NCBI RefSeq assembly: GCF_012940005.1 | Contig: NZ_SPMX01000067.1 | Span: forward strand, 1 to 45,778 | Source: Candidatus Accumulibacter contiguus | Lineage (GTDB): Bacteria; Pseudomonadota; Gammaproteobacteria; Burkholderiales; Rhodocyclaceae | DNA: 45,778 nucleotides | Reading direction: 5' to 3' | In this document: piece after piece, positions 33,908 to 43,320 of the stretch | How positions within the stretch are numbered: position 1 is the first letter of the stretch | Layout: each line of letters starts with the position of its first letter | The notes under the pieces: generated by a model | The model's input: the letters and a program-made list of their open reading frames with translations, nothing else | Databases searched by the model: none | What the model was told of the DNA's origin: nothing | Translations under genes and position numbers: made by a program

Positions 33908-35350
33908 TCAGCGCAAGGAATCCTGCACTGACTGGAACTGGCGCACCCAGGGTCCGTTGGCACGCAATTCAGGCGGCAGAGCTGCGATGGCGGCGCGCGC
34001 CTGCGTGACTGTTCTGAATACACCGAAGAACAGGTTGTAGTTCGTGCGCTGGTCGCGCTCGGTAATGGAAAAGGCCAGTGAATCCAGGGCAAGCTGCTTC
34101 ACGTTGCGGTCGATGAAGCGCGCCATGTCGGCCTGGCTGGGAGATGTCACCAACTGCACGGTGTAGGCCTTGGGGTATTGCTGGAGTATCCACTGACTGT
34201 CATGCACCACCCCGGCGCCCGCACTTTGCACTTGTAGATTCCGCACCACGGCACGGAGATCGCTGAGGCTTTTCTCGAGACCCGAAACCTGTCCCGAGAC
34301 CTGGTCAATGCTCGCCTGCTGGCGCGCATCGGTCTCCTGGCGGGCCGTTTCTCGCGCGGAGAGGATAGCCACCTGGCCGCTGACTTCGCTGATCTGGGCC
34401 CGGTTTTGCGCCATCGCCAACTCGGAGCTTGCGGGGGCGAAGGCTGGCACCCACTTGACCAGGGCGAAGCCCGCTACGGTCAGCAACAGCAGGCCGGCGA
34501 TCGCCAGATGGGTCCACTTGAACTGGTCGCGAGTGTCACCCTGATGGTCTGCCAGTACGGTAGCGACCTTGCCGATTTCCTCGTCCAGGCGCCGAGTCTC
34601 CGACTGCAGGACGCCGACCAGCCCCTGCAAGGTCTGAAACTCGGCATGGTGCTCGCGCTGCAAGGCGCTCAAACCCTCGATCCGCGCTTCGACGATCGCG
34701 TGCTGCTTTTCGGCTTGTTCCCGCACCGCTTCGATGCGACTCTTGTTGCCGCGCGTCGCGGTATCCAGCAATTGATAGGTGAGATCAAACTGATCCAGGC
34801 GCACGCGTTGCTCGGCGATGATTTGCTCCTGCGCCGTGAACAGCGCTTGCAGCGAACCCAGCCCGGCATCGAGTTGCGCCAGATCCGAACTGATGCGCGC
34901 GTTGTTACCCGCAAGCCGGGTGTCCCAGCGCTGCTCCGAGTCGGCCAGCCAGGCGCGAGCTTCTTCGCGTACCGTATCGATGCGTTGTCCCGTGGCTGCG
35001 GCATGTCCGGCCAAGGACCGGCTCTGTTGCTGCAAATCGGCGCCGAGCTGATGCACCAGGCTTGATACTGCACCGCCGGACTGGCGGATTTCGGCCAACT
35101 CGCTGTCGATACGGCGATTGTTTTCGGCGTAGAGCGCGGTCAGTTCGTCGTAGTCGCGCAGCAGACGGTCAAGTTGCGCATTGATTTCCTTCGGCATCAG
35201 GCTGGAACCGCTGGCCTGCGTAAGTTCCAGCAACTGGGCCATCCTGGGTTCAATGCCAGGAATCTCGGTCGTCGACGCGTCCAGTGGCTCGGTGGGTACG
35301 GTCTCAGGCTGCACATCGTTTGGAAGCGCCAGTTCTGCGGTTTGGGTCAT
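33908..35350 (-). CDS. Coiled-coil membrane protein with C-terminal SPOR domain
   Basis: 480 residues. A long predicted coiled coil (about 55-275, many Gln/Glu/Arg heptads) precedes one membrane helix at about 280-303 (LAIAGLLLLTVAGFALVKWV), a second short coiled coil (330-375), and a SPOR domain at about 400-480: AYTVQLVTSPSQADMARFID, YNLFFGVFRTVTQARAAIAA, and LPPELRANGPWVRQF. SPOR domains bind denuded septal peptidoglycan, so a role at the division site is likely, with the coiled coil in the cytoplasm (DamX-like arrangement). The ATG at 35350 has AAAGAGG 8 bases upstream. It converges on the iron-binding protein gene. Confidence 0.85.
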   Translation of the reverse strand: MTQTAELALPNDVQPETVPTEPLDASTTEIPGIEPRMAQLLELTQASGSSLMPKEINAQLDRLLRDYDELTALYAENNRRIDSELAEIRQSGGAVSSLVHQLGADLQQQSRSLAGHAAATGQRIDTVREEARAWLADSEQRWDTRLAGNNARISSDLAQLDAGLGSLQALFTAQEQIIAEQRVRLDQFDLTYQLLDTATRGNKSRIEAVREQAEKQHAIVEARIEGLSALQREHHAEFQTLQGLVGVLQSETRRLDEEIGKVATVLADHQGDTRDQFKWTHLAIAGLLLLTVAGFALVKWVPAFAPASSELAMAQNRAQISEVSGQVAILSARETARQETDARQQASIDQVSGQVSGLEKSLSDLRAVVRNLQVQSAGAGVVHDSQWILQQYPKAYTVQLVTSPSQADMARFIDRNVKQLALDSLAFSITERDQRTNYNLFFGVFRTVTQARAAIAALPPELRANGPWVRQFQSVQDSLR

Positions 35351-35850
35351 GGTCGGGCCTCTTTAATGGATTTACAGGTTTGCGTCTGCGTATGTAAGCC
35401 ATACTCGCGCGCATCGTATCGGCAGTTGACCGATTCTCGTCCTTTCCTGAATGCCTGGAAGGATACAAAATCCGACACCACAGGGCAGTATATGTTCCTC
35501 CATCAACCGTGGTCAATCGTGGACAGCGTACGCGTGGTGCAGGGCAGTGGGCGGCAAGAAGCACGGATGCCTTTAGGGATGCGGCAGCCGAACAGTTCGA
35601 ATCCTATTTGACCTGTAGCGAAGGAATCATGCAAGATGACCGGAAAATGCGAGCAAGAGCGTTTGTGTGCCGTACGAGACGTCGTCGTGACCTGCGAGCA
35701 TGCTGGCAACCGGTCCCATCGGAATGCGCCGACCTCTTGACTTCCGTCCAGGATCTTCCTGAGGAGACGTGGCTGTTCCTGCTCGACAGCCGTTATTGCC
35801 AAACCGATCAACTGTCCGCCAAGGCCTGGCAGGAATGGAGGAGGACAAGT
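35351..35850. other. 500-bp region between the SPOR gene and the hydrolase gene
   Basis: This should contain the promoter of the SPOR gene and that of the hydrolase. The hydrolase frame is open upstream to 35509, but codons there are Arg-rich and have no counterpart in the hydrolase fold, and the strong ribosome-binding site lies at 35837-35844. No other gene or clear repeat seen. Confidence 0.4.
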
Positions 35851-36642
35851 ATGTACGAACCCCACCAGTGGTATGACCTCGGCCTCCTGCGCTCGCCCGG
35901 CTGGGTGCGGCTGGCGCTGGAGATGCGCGTTGGCTGGGAATATGGTGCAAGCATCGCAGCGACGCCGTTGCTGAGCCTGGCGCCGCGCGGCGACGGGCAT
36001 CCGGTACTGGTTTTTCCCGGTCTGATCACCGGCGACCTGTCGACACTGCCGCTGCGCAATTACCTGGAGAGTCGCGGCTACGCAGTCTACCCCTGGGGGC
36101 AGGGAATCAATCGCGGGCCACGCGAGGGCGTCATCAATGCATGCCTCGATCTCCTTGACCGGCTCTCCCGCGAGCACGGCCGCTCGCTCAGTCTGATCGG
36201 CTGGAGTTTGGGCGGCATCTATGCGCGCGAACTGGCCAAGATGCGGCCCGATGTCGTTCGCCAGGTGATCACCATGGGAACTCCGTTTACCGGTCATCCG
36301 AAAGCGACCAACGCCTGGCGCATCTACGAGTGGGCAACCGGCCACAAGATCGGCGCTCCCGACCTCCACGAACCGCTGCGCACGCCGCCACCGGTGCCGA
36401 CGACCTCGATCTTCAGCCGCAGTGACGGCGTCGTCGCCTGGCAGTGCAGCCTCGAACGCGAGAGTCCGCATACCGACAACATCGAGGTGCAGGCCAGTCA
36501 CCTCGGCATGGGCCTCAATCCGACCACACTGTATGCAATTGCCGATCGCCTCGCGCAGGCTGAAGGCGAGTGGCGCCCATTCGATCGATCGGGGTTTCGA
36601 AGCTATCTCTATCCCGACCCGCGCCGTCGCGCCAGCTATTGA
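35851..36642 (+). CDS. Alpha/beta hydrolase
   Basis: 263 residues with a complete alpha/beta-hydrolase triad: Ser119 in the elbow LIGWSLGGIYAREL, Asp192 in IFSRSDGVVAW, and His217 in VQASHLGMGLNP. The N-terminal strand is HPVLVFPGLITGD (oxyanion loop). The layout fits esterase/lipase-type family members with a single compact domain. The ATG at 35851 follows GGAGGAGG by 7 bases, a strong signal, which argues against longer versions from 35509 or 35629. It is followed after about 100 bp by an FkbM methyltransferase; no functional link is evident. Substrate unknown. Confidence 0.8.
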   Translation: MYEPHQWYDLGLLRSPGWVRLALEMRVGWEYGASIAATPLLSLAPRGDGHPVLVFPGLITGDLSTLPLRNYLESRGYAVYPWGQGINRGPREGVINACLDLLDRLSREHGRSLSLIGWSLGGIYARELAKMRPDVVRQVITMGTPFTGHPKATNAWRIYEWATGHKIGAPDLHEPLRTPPPVPTTSIFSRSDGVVAWQCSLERESPHTDNIEVQASHLGMGLNPTTLYAIADRLAQAEGEWRPFDRSGFRSYLYPDPRRRASY

Positions 36643-36746
36643 TCCGTGTGACGCTGCGCGCACAGGGCGCATGACTGATTCGCCACTTCGCTTCTGTCGG
36701 TGCGAAGCGGTATGGTTATTAACTTTTCTTGAATGGTCCAATATCG

Positions 36747-38165
36747 ATGACTTACACCACTACGCTCACTTTGTTTGACGGGGTCAGGATCGTCACGCCT
36801 GACTCGTTGGAACTGATTACCCCGTATGTCTTGCGCGAGCAGCAGGACTGGTTCGAGGACGAAATCAAGTTTCTTCGCCGTTTGCTGCAAGCGGGCCAGC
36901 AGGTCATCGACATCGGCGCCAACTACGGTGTTTACGCCCTGTGCATGGCAAACACGGTGGGGCCGACAGGGCACGTCTGGGCCTTCGAGCCAGCATCCGA
37001 CACGGCACATCTTCTTGCGGAAGGGATTGCCGCCAACGGTTTCGCGCAGATCACCCTTGCACAATGCGCGCTTTCGTCCGCAAGTGGCACTGCCCAACTA
37101 TCGCTGAGCGAACACTCGGAGTTGAACGCACTGGTGCATGGCCCCGCCGCTGCAACGAGCGCGACCGAGACAGTCTCTCTGGTGACGCTTGACGAATGCC
37201 TGGAGACCTATGGCTGGCAGGATATCGAGTTTGTCAAGATCGACGCCGAGGGTGAAGAGGCCAATATCCTGAAGGGCGGCGAACACTTTTTCTCGCGGCT
37301 GTCACCGCTGGTCCAGTACGAAATCAAGGCGGGCGCCGAGCTGCACATGCACCTGGTAGAAGCCTTCGCAGCACTTGGCTACGCATCCTATCGGCTGGTT
37401 CCCGGACTCGACCTGCTGGTACCCTTCAACCCTGAGGCACAGGTGGATGGGTTCCTGCTCAATTTGTTCTGCTGCAAGCCTGATCGCGCCGCACGACTTG
37501 CTGCACGCGGTGTTCTGCTGGATTCAGCCGAACTGGGAAGCGCGGAGGAGGAGATCAGACGTCTTCTCGATACGGATGACGGTCGACATGTCCATGGCTG
37601 GCAGCAAGCCATTGTCGGATTACCTTATGGCGCACAACTCGCGGATGAATGGGAAGTGACGATGAATTCCGGGGGCAGTGCAGAGGTGGCGCATGCCTTG
37701 TCCCTCCATGCCCTCAGCCGGGATCCGTCCTTGTCGGCGACGACGCGTTTCCTTGCGCTCGAAGCCTGTTTTCGCTGCTTCGAGAAGCTCTGCGAGCATC
37801 AGTCTTCGCACTTGCGACTGGCCAGCCTGGCGCGAGCAGCCAGGGAGTACGGCGCCAGATCCATTGCCGTAAACGCACTGACACAACTGTGCACGACGAT
37901 CCTTCAGCAGCAGCAGGTGGACACCAGCGAACCATTTCTCGCACCGGGCGAACACTTCGATTCCGTCGTCCCTGGTGAGGCCATCGGCAACTGGGTACTG
38001 GCAGCCGCTCTGGAAGAACTGGAGCGGATCGGCTCTTTTTCTTCTTTCTACACTGGCGCCTCAGCGCTGCAGCGCCTGCAAATCATCCGAGAGCTGGGGT
38101 TTGGCAGCAGCGAGATGGAGCGCCGTTTGCGCTTGTTACAGGAGCGACTGGGGCTGCCTGCGTAG
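36747..38165 (+). CDS. FkbM-family methyltransferase with extra C-terminal domain
   Basis: 472 residues. Residues about 40-240 form an FkbM methyltransferase: QQVIDIGANYGVYALCMANT (SAM-binding motif I), GHVWAFEPASDTAHLLAEGI (motif II), SLVTLDECLETY, and DIEFVKIDAEGEEANILKGG, the family hallmark. The remaining 230 residues are helical (SLSATTRFLALEACFRCFEK and LQRLQIIRELGFGSSEMERR), similar to extensions seen in proteins that modify surface polysaccharides. It probably O-methylates a sugar or cell-surface glycan. The ATG at 36747 (MTYTTTLTLFDG) is preferred over the upstream TTG at 36729. No glycosyltransferase genes are nearby. Confidence 0.88.
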   Translation: MTYTTTLTLFDGVRIVTPDSLELITPYVLREQQDWFEDEIKFLRRLLQAGQQVIDIGANYGVYALCMANTVGPTGHVWAFEPASDTAHLLAEGIAANGFAQITLAQCALSSASGTAQLSLSEHSELNALVHGPAAATSATETVSLVTLDECLETYGWQDIEFVKIDAEGEEANILKGGEHFFSRLSPLVQYEIKAGAELHMHLVEAFAALGYASYRLVPGLDLLVPFNPEAQVDGFLLNLFCCKPDRAARLAARGVLLDSAELGSAEEEIRRLLDTDDGRHVHGWQQAIVGLPYGAQLADEWEVTMNSGGSAEVAHALSLHALSRDPSLSATTRFLALEACFRCFEKLCEHQSSHLRLASLARAAREYGARSIAVNALTQLCTTILQQQQVDTSEPFLAPGEHFDSVVPGEAIGNWVLAAALEELERIGSFSSFYTGASALQRLQIIRELGFGSSEMERRLRLLQERLGLPA

Positions 38166-38267
38166 TATCGCAGCGCACTTTTGCTGTATCGGGACATGCA
38201 GGACACGGTGATTCTGGTGCACGACTAAGCAACGCGTCGTTTCCTGGGCCAACGAAAGAGGTTCTTC

Positions 38268-38747
38268 TTAACGCGTCAGCAGGCGACGCGCCCCGTTATA
38301 ACGCTGGATCCAGTAGCTCTGACGCATGTCTTCGACGCGAACTTCAGCGCCCGTGCGCGGCGCATGCATGAAGCGGTTATCGCCAAGATAGATACCGACA
38401 TGCGAGAATGCATGTCGCATGGTGTTGAAGAAGACGAGGTCGCCGGGCTTCAGCTCATGCGGAGCGATGACCGCACCCACCTCGCTTTGCTCGCGAGCGC
38501 TGCGCGGCAGCAGAATGCCGATTGCCTCCTTGAAAACGAGCTGCACGAAACCGCTGCAGTCGAGACCGGTATCCGGATTGGTGCCGCCGAAGCGATAGTT
38601 GATCCCGATCAGTTCGAAGCCCTTGAGGATCAGATCCTGCGCGCTGCTGGTATAACGTTCAAGCAGCGAAGGCTCTTCTACAGACTGTTGCTGTTCGCTT
38701 GCTTGGGCCAGGCCAACCCCTGAAAGAGCAATCAGGGCGGCGCTCAA
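38268..38747 (-). CDS. NlpC/P60 peptidoglycan endopeptidase; probable frameshift at the 5' end
   Basis: 159 residues from a TTG at 38747. The NlpC/P60 domain has GIPYRFGG-like GINYRFGGTNPDTG, the catalytic Cys in GLDCSGFVQLVF, and the His in FSHVGIYLGDNRFMHAP, so it should hydrolyse D-glutamyl-diaminopimelate bonds outside the cytoplasm. Read as given, the export signal begins inside its hydrophobic core, without the positive N-terminus. If one base is removed from the run of seven A on the coding strand (38764-38770), an ATG at 38778 gives MPRKNTLTSLLSAALIALSG, a perfect signal peptide. The start is therefore probably at 38778, with a homopolymer error, or is genuinely slipped. Confidence 0.85.
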   Translation of the reverse strand: MSAALIALSGVGLAQASEQQQSVEEPSLLERYTSSAQDLILKGFELIGINYRFGGTNPDTGLDCSGFVQLVFKEAIGILLPRSAREQSEVGAVIAPHELKPGDLVFFNTMRHAFSHVGIYLGDNRFMHAPRTGAEVRVEDMRQSYWIQRYNGARRLLTR

Positions 38748-39129
38748 AAGCGAGGTAAGAGTGTTTTTTTCTAGGCATGGGAACGAAATTTATGTGAAAA
38801 ATGTCACAATGTAAACCCTCAGTTGAACTGCTGTTGCAGCAGAAAACAGTTGAAGCAATCCATGTAACACGTTAATTTAAATTTAAAAAACTGCAAAAAA
38901 TTGCGCATCAACCCGATGCTGCACTGCACATGGGATTGCCTGACGGAACACGGTATAGTCTGCGGGCGCGGCGTTTTTTCCCTTCAGCAACCCGCTTCGG
39001 CAGGGTGGGGGAGGACCGTTCTGATACTCAAAAGTACCGGGGTTTGTGTTTATAATCGGCGGCCGTTGCTGACACGGGAGCTTGTCCGCCGCTGTCGTTG
39101 TGCCATACGATCCACCACATGGAGTGTGC
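38748..39129. other. 382-bp divergent intergenic region (NlpC gene and acuI)
   Basis: An AT-rich core (about 38780-38900, including TTTAAATTTAAA) is unusual in this GC-rich window and suits the promoter of the leftward NlpC gene. It also holds the candidate acuI promoter at 39028-39056. The 5' end of the NlpC gene itself (38748-38778) is described under that gene. Confidence 0.45.
39028..39056 (+). promoter_or_regulatory. Candidate sigma70 promoter of acuI
   Basis: A perfect -10 hexamer TATAAT lies at 39051-39056, about 74 bp before the acuI start, with TGTGTT just upstream (near an extended -10). The -35 region at 17 bp spacing (TCAAAA) is poor. Confidence 0.4.
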
Positions 39130-40125
39130 ATGAGTCCTTTCAAGGCTTATCTGATCGAGGAACAGGAAGGTCTGACGCGAGCAGGCTTTGTCGCCATGGA
39201 CGAGTCGCAACTGGACCCGGGCGAGGTCACCATCAAGGTTGCCTACTCCAGCGTGAATTACAAGGATGCGCTGGCGGCCACCGGTGCCGGCCGAATCATC
39301 CGCCGTTACCCCTGCGTCGGCGGCATCGACCTCTCGGGTACCGTCACAAACAGCAGCGACCTTCGCTTCCGGACGGGTGATGCCGTGATTGCGACGAGCT
39401 TCGATATTGGCGTCGCCCACCATGGTGGCTATGCCGAGTACGCCAGGGTGCCCGCAGACTGGGTGGTCCCGCTCCCTTCCGGACTGTCGCTGCATGCGGC
39501 CATGGCCCTGGGAACGGCCGGGTTTACCGCCGCTCTGGGGGTCGTGCGCATGGAAGAAAATGGCCTCAACCCGAGCAAGGGCCCGCTTATCGTCACCGGT
39601 GCGACCGGTGGCGTCGGTAGCCTGGCAGTGGACATGCTGGCCACGCGGGGCTATCAGGTCACCGCCCTGACCGGCAAGGAAAATGAAGCCGATTATCTGA
39701 AGGGCCTCGGCGCGAAGGCGGTGATGTTCCGCTCGGCACTCGATCTGACGCGCATTCGGCCACTCGACAAGGCACTCTGGGCAGGAGCCGTTGACAACCT
39801 CGGTGGAGAGGTCCTGGCGTGGATCGTCAGCACCATGAAACAGGGAGGAACGATCGCCAGCATCGGTCTTGCTGCCAGTCACACACTCAACACCACGGTC
39901 ATGCCCTTCATCCTGCGCGGCGCCTGCCTGCTCGGGATTGACTCGGGCTACATCGGCGAGCCGTATCGCAACGGCGTCTGGCAACGCCTGGCCGGCGATC
40001 TGCGGCCACAACATCTACAGGATATGGCGCGTACCATCCCTTTCGATGATTTACCAGGAGTCTTCGACGATTACCTCAAGGGTCGTGTTCGCGGTCGTGT
40101 TGTGGTCGAAATTGCCGGCGCCTGA
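39130..40125 (+). CDS. acuI: Acrylyl-CoA reductase (NADPH), YhdH/AcuI family
   Basis: 331 residues of the zinc-free medium-chain reductase type. Landmarks are KVAYSSVNYKDALAATG and CVGGIDLSGTV near the N-terminus, GTAGFTAALGVVRMEENGLN, and the NADPH-binding VTGATGGVGSLAVDMLATRG, then GAVDNLGGEVLAW and LLGIDSGYIGEPYRNGVWQR. AcuI reduces acryloyl-CoA to propionyl-CoA, and prpE (41346-43244) lies two genes downstream, which fits a C3-acid route. The ATG at 39130 has GGAG just upstream. The next gene (REC-GGDEF) begins 41 bp after its stop, so they may be co-transcribed. Confidence 0.9.
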   Translation: MSPFKAYLIEEQEGLTRAGFVAMDESQLDPGEVTIKVAYSSVNYKDALAATGAGRIIRRYPCVGGIDLSGTVTNSSDLRFRTGDAVIATSFDIGVAHHGGYAEYARVPADWVVPLPSGLSLHAAMALGTAGFTAALGVVRMEENGLNPSKGPLIVTGATGGVGSLAVDMLATRGYQVTALTGKENEADYLKGLGAKAVMFRSALDLTRIRPLDKALWAGAVDNLGGEVLAWIVSTMKQGGTIASIGLAASHTLNTTVMPFILRGACLLGIDSGYIGEPYRNGVWQRLAGDLRPQHLQDMARTIPFDDLPGVFDDYLKGRVRGRVVVEIAGA

Positions 40126-40166
40126 ATGGCGCCGAGCACGAAGCCTGAAACGAATCCCGAGAATCG

Positions 40167-41264
40167 ATGGACAACCCGAAGCAGCGGCCTCGCATCCTGA
40201 TTGTCGATGAATCGCGGATGGCGCGTGCGACCCTCATCAAGCAGGTCCGCGAGTGCTACGATTTCCGCGAGGAAGTCAACGGCGAAGCTGGTTGGCAGGC
40301 GCTGGTTCTCGACCATTCCATCCAGTTGGTGATCTGCGCCTTGTCGATGCCGATGCTCGATGGCGACGGTCTGCTGGCGAGAATTCGCGCATCCCGGCTT
40401 GCCCGCCTGCGTCAGATGCCGGTGTTGATGATCGCTGGCGACAATGAAGAGGTACATCAGCGTGCCAGGGAACTGGGGGCCTCCGACTTCATCCGCAGGG
40501 AAATTGGCGCCACCGAACTACTCGCTCGTATCGCTTCGCTACTGCAGTTGGTACATGCGCAGAACAACCTCCGGGATAGCCCCGGACTCCATCCGGATAC
40601 CGGACTGCCGACTCGCCAGCACGTCGACATGCAGGCGATGCATGCCCTGTCATATACGCAGCGGCACGGAGTACCGGCAAGCCTGCTGGTGATGGCCTTC
40701 GATCGCTTCGACGTGCTGCGCGAGGCACATGGTGACGAACTGGTCAAAGAACTGCAGAAACGTTTCGTGAGCATGCTGGCGCAAAAGGTGCGGACGGAAG
40801 ACTGCCTGGGCCACTATTCCGATAGCGAGCTGGCGGTAGTCTCGCTGGGTACACCCTATCCTGCCTGCAAGGCCTTCGCCAATCGCCTGCGCGAAGCCTT
40901 TGCGGTCGCCAAGATTGCCGTGCACGGGCATCGCCTCGAGCTATCGATCAGCATTGGCGTCGCCAATACTCCGGTCGATCGGGTAGCCTCCGCAGCGTCG
41001 CTGCTCAGCCTCGCAGGTGAGCGCCTCAAGATTGCACAACAGGCCGGCGGCAACCGCGTCGTCGCCTGTGTCGAGAAACCATTGACCGAGATCCCGGTAC
41101 CCAGGCTTGGCCATGCCATCGACCTGATCAGGACGGGCCGTGCGAGGGCGGTGATCCCGCATCTCGTCCATCTCGGCAAAGAGGTACTACCCTTTCTGGA
41201 ACTGCTGGAAGGGGAGTTGAAGTTGGGCCTGCCTATGGCAGATATTCGAAAAAAAGATCCTTGA
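40167..41264 (+). CDS. REC-GGDEF protein with both active sites degenerate
   Basis: 365 residues. Residues 8-125 form a receiver domain (RILIVDESRMARATLIKQV), but the phospho-acceptor position is Ala58 (ICALSMPMLDG in place of ..DLxMPxMDG) and the later conserved Lys is Arg (SDFIRREIG). Residues about 150-305 form a GGDEF fold (DTGLPTRQHVD, LELSISIGVANTP), but the GG(D/E)EF loop is SDSEL at 218-222 (GHYSDSELAVVS). It should neither be phosphorylated normally nor make c-di-GMP, and may act as a binding or scaffold protein. A 60-residue C-terminal helix region follows. It sits between acuI and prpE, and the HDOD-REC-GGDEF gene follows prpE, so the setting is regulatory. Confidence 0.85.
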   Translation: MDNPKQRPRILIVDESRMARATLIKQVRECYDFREEVNGEAGWQALVLDHSIQLVICALSMPMLDGDGLLARIRASRLARLRQMPVLMIAGDNEEVHQRARELGASDFIRREIGATELLARIASLLQLVHAQNNLRDSPGLHPDTGLPTRQHVDMQAMHALSYTQRHGVPASLLVMAFDRFDVLREAHGDELVKELQKRFVSMLAQKVRTEDCLGHYSDSELAVVSLGTPYPACKAFANRLREAFAVAKIAVHGHRLELSISIGVANTPVDRVASAASLLSLAGERLKIAQQAGGNRVVACVEKPLTEIPVPRLGHAIDLIRTGRARAVIPHLVHLGKEVLPFLELLEGELKLGLPMADIRKKDP

Positions 41265-41345
41265 CCGGGAGCACGAGGTCCAAGACACTCGGCAAGCGTA
41301 GTTTCCACCAGTGCAGGTGGATCACATTTTTGAAGAGGGAGTCTC

Positions 41346-43244
41346 ATGACGACAATCCAAGAGTTTCACAAAAAATCAATCGAACAACCGGACGCCTTCT
41401 GGGGTGAAGAGGCCAAAAGCATCGACTGGCACAAGCCGTTTACTCAGGTTCTCGACTTTTCCCGCCCGCCGTTCGCCAAGTGGTTTGTGGGCGGCGAGAC
41501 CAATCTTTGCTACAACGCGGTCGATCGTCACGCCGCCAAGCGCCCGAATGACCGCGCGCTGGTCTTCATCTCGACTGAAACCGACCAGGAAGTCGTTTAT
41601 TCCTTTATCGAACTCAAGCAGGAAGTCATGCGCATGGCGGCGGTCATGCAGAGCCTCGGTGTCGGCAAGGGCGACCGCGTCCTGGTCTACATGCCGATGA
41701 TCGCCGAAGCGATGTTCGCCATGCTTGCCTGCGCACGCATCGGCGCCATCCACTCGGTGGTCTTCGGCGGTTTCGCTTCCGGATCGCTGGCCACGCGTAT
41801 CGACGATGCAACACCGAAACTGGTGGTCTCGTCGGACGCCGGCATGCGCGGTGGCAGGGCCGTACCCTACAAGGACCTGCTCGACGAAGCGATCTCCCTG
41901 GCGGAACACAAGCCAGGCAAAGTGCTGATGGTCGACCGGGGTCTGGATAAGGGTTTCAACAAGGTCGAAGGCCGCGACGTCGACTACGCAACGCTGCGTG
42001 CCCAGTTCATGGACGCCGAAGTACCGGTTACCTGGCTGGAGTCCTCGGAACCGTCGTACATCCTCTATACCTCCGGCACCACAGGCAAACCCAAGGGGGT
42101 GCAGCGGGACACCGGTGGCTACGCAGTGGCGCTGGCCTCGACACTGAAGTACATCTTTTGCGGCAACGAGGGCGAGACCTATTTCGCCACCTCCGACATC
42201 GGCTGGGTCGTCGGCCACTCGTACATCATTTATGGCCCGCTGATCGGCGGCATGTGCACGATCATGTACGAAGGCACGCCGCTGCGCCCCGATCCGGGCA
42301 TCTGGTGGCAGATCGTCGAGAAGTACAAAGTCAACGTCATGTTCTCGGCCCCGACCGCGGCGCGCGTCCTCAAGAAACACGACAACTCGTACATGCACAA
42401 GTATGATCTGTCGAGTCTCAAGCACCTGTTCCTCGCCGGTGAACCACTCGACCAGCCGACGCACGAGTGGATCATGGGCGAACTCGGCCTGCCGGTGATC
42501 GACAACTATTGGCAGACCGAAACCGGCTGGCCGATCCTGTCGGCAATGCCGGGGGTCGAAAAGACCGAGATCCGCTTCGGCACGCCGAGCTTCCCGGTCT
42601 ATGGTTACAACCTCAAGATCTTCCGCGAGGACGGCACGATCTGTGACCCGGACGAAAAAGGGATCGTCGGCATCCTGCCGCCGCTGCCACCGGGTTGCCT
42701 GTCCACCGTCTGGGGCGACGATGCGCGCTTTGTCTCGACCTACTTCACGCTGTTCCGCGAACCGCAGGTCTACTCCTCGTTCGACTGGGGTATCAAGGAC
42801 AAGGACGGCTATCACTACATCCTCGGCCGCACCGACGACGTGATCAACGTTGCCGGCCACCGTCTCGGGACTCGTGAAATCGAGGAGGCCATCCAGGGAC
42901 ATTCGGCGATTGCCGAAGTGGCCGTGGTCGGCGTTGCCGACCAGCTCAAGGGTCAAATGCCAATGGCTTTTGCGGTGGTGAAGAACGCCGACAGCATCGC
43001 CACACCGGAACTGGCGGCAGCGCTCGAAAAGGCGGTCATGAAGCAGGTGGACGAGAGCCTCGGCGCAATCGCTCGCCCGAGCCGCGTACACTTCGTGACG
43101 GTACTGCCCAAAACCCGTTCCGGCAAGCTGCTGCGCCGCTCGATCCAGGCGCTCGCCGAAGGCCGCGATCCGGGTGATCTGACGACCATCGAGGATCCCA
43201 AGGCCCTCGAGCAGTTGCAGCTTGCGCTGGGCAGCAAGACCTGA
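41346..43244 (+). CDS. prpE: Propionyl-CoA synthetase
   Basis: 632 residues, the usual length. It activates propionate with ATP and CoA. Visible signatures: ILYTSGTTGKPKGVQRDTGG (AMP-binding P-loop), ATSDIGWVVGHSYIIYGPL, IDNYWQTETGWPIL, IKDKDGYHYILGRTDDVINV, and PKTRSGKLLRRSI with the catalytic Lys used in adenylation (and regulated by acetylation in this family). QRDTGGYAVAL favours propionyl-CoA over acetyl-CoA synthetase. It starts at the ATG at 41346 after GAGGGAGTCTC. A strong hairpin terminator at 43285-43320 ends the unit. In Accumulibacter-like bacteria propionate uptake is central, which fits. Confidence 0.93.
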   Translation: MTTIQEFHKKSIEQPDAFWGEEAKSIDWHKPFTQVLDFSRPPFAKWFVGGETNLCYNAVDRHAAKRPNDRALVFISTETDQEVVYSFIELKQEVMRMAAVMQSLGVGKGDRVLVYMPMIAEAMFAMLACARIGAIHSVVFGGFASGSLATRIDDATPKLVVSSDAGMRGGRAVPYKDLLDEAISLAEHKPGKVLMVDRGLDKGFNKVEGRDVDYATLRAQFMDAEVPVTWLESSEPSYILYTSGTTGKPKGVQRDTGGYAVALASTLKYIFCGNEGETYFATSDIGWVVGHSYIIYGPLIGGMCTIMYEGTPLRPDPGIWWQIVEKYKVNVMFSAPTAARVLKKHDNSYMHKYDLSSLKHLFLAGEPLDQPTHEWIMGELGLPVIDNYWQTETGWPILSAMPGVEKTEIRFGTPSFPVYGYNLKIFREDGTICDPDEKGIVGILPPLPPGCLSTVWGDDARFVSTYFTLFREPQVYSSFDWGIKDKDGYHYILGRTDDVINVAGHRLGTREIEEAIQGHSAIAEVAVVGVADQLKGQMPMAFAVVKNADSIATPELAAALEKAVMKQVDESLGAIARPSRVHFVTVLPKTRSGKLLRRSIQALAEGRDPGDLTTIEDPKALEQLQLALGSKT

Positions 43245-43284
43245 TCGAAACCCTGTAAGAACTGGCGACCAGTTGCCAGGATTT

Positions 43285-43320
43285 GCCTGCCGCCTGCACG
43301 GGCGGCAGGCTTTTTTTTTT
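43285..43320 (+). terminator. Rho-independent terminator after prpE
   Basis: A perfect 10-bp stem, GCCTGCCGCC (43285-43294) against GGCGGCAGGC (43301-43310), with a 6-base loop (TGCACG) is followed by ten T. It lies 41 bp after the prpE stop and insulates the downstream HDOD gene. Confidence 0.95.

Noticed and set aside
35509-35850. 114-residue N-terminal extension of the alpha/beta hydrolase
   Set aside because: It is Arg-rich with no conserved pattern, while GGAGGAGG lies 7 bases before the ATG at 35851.
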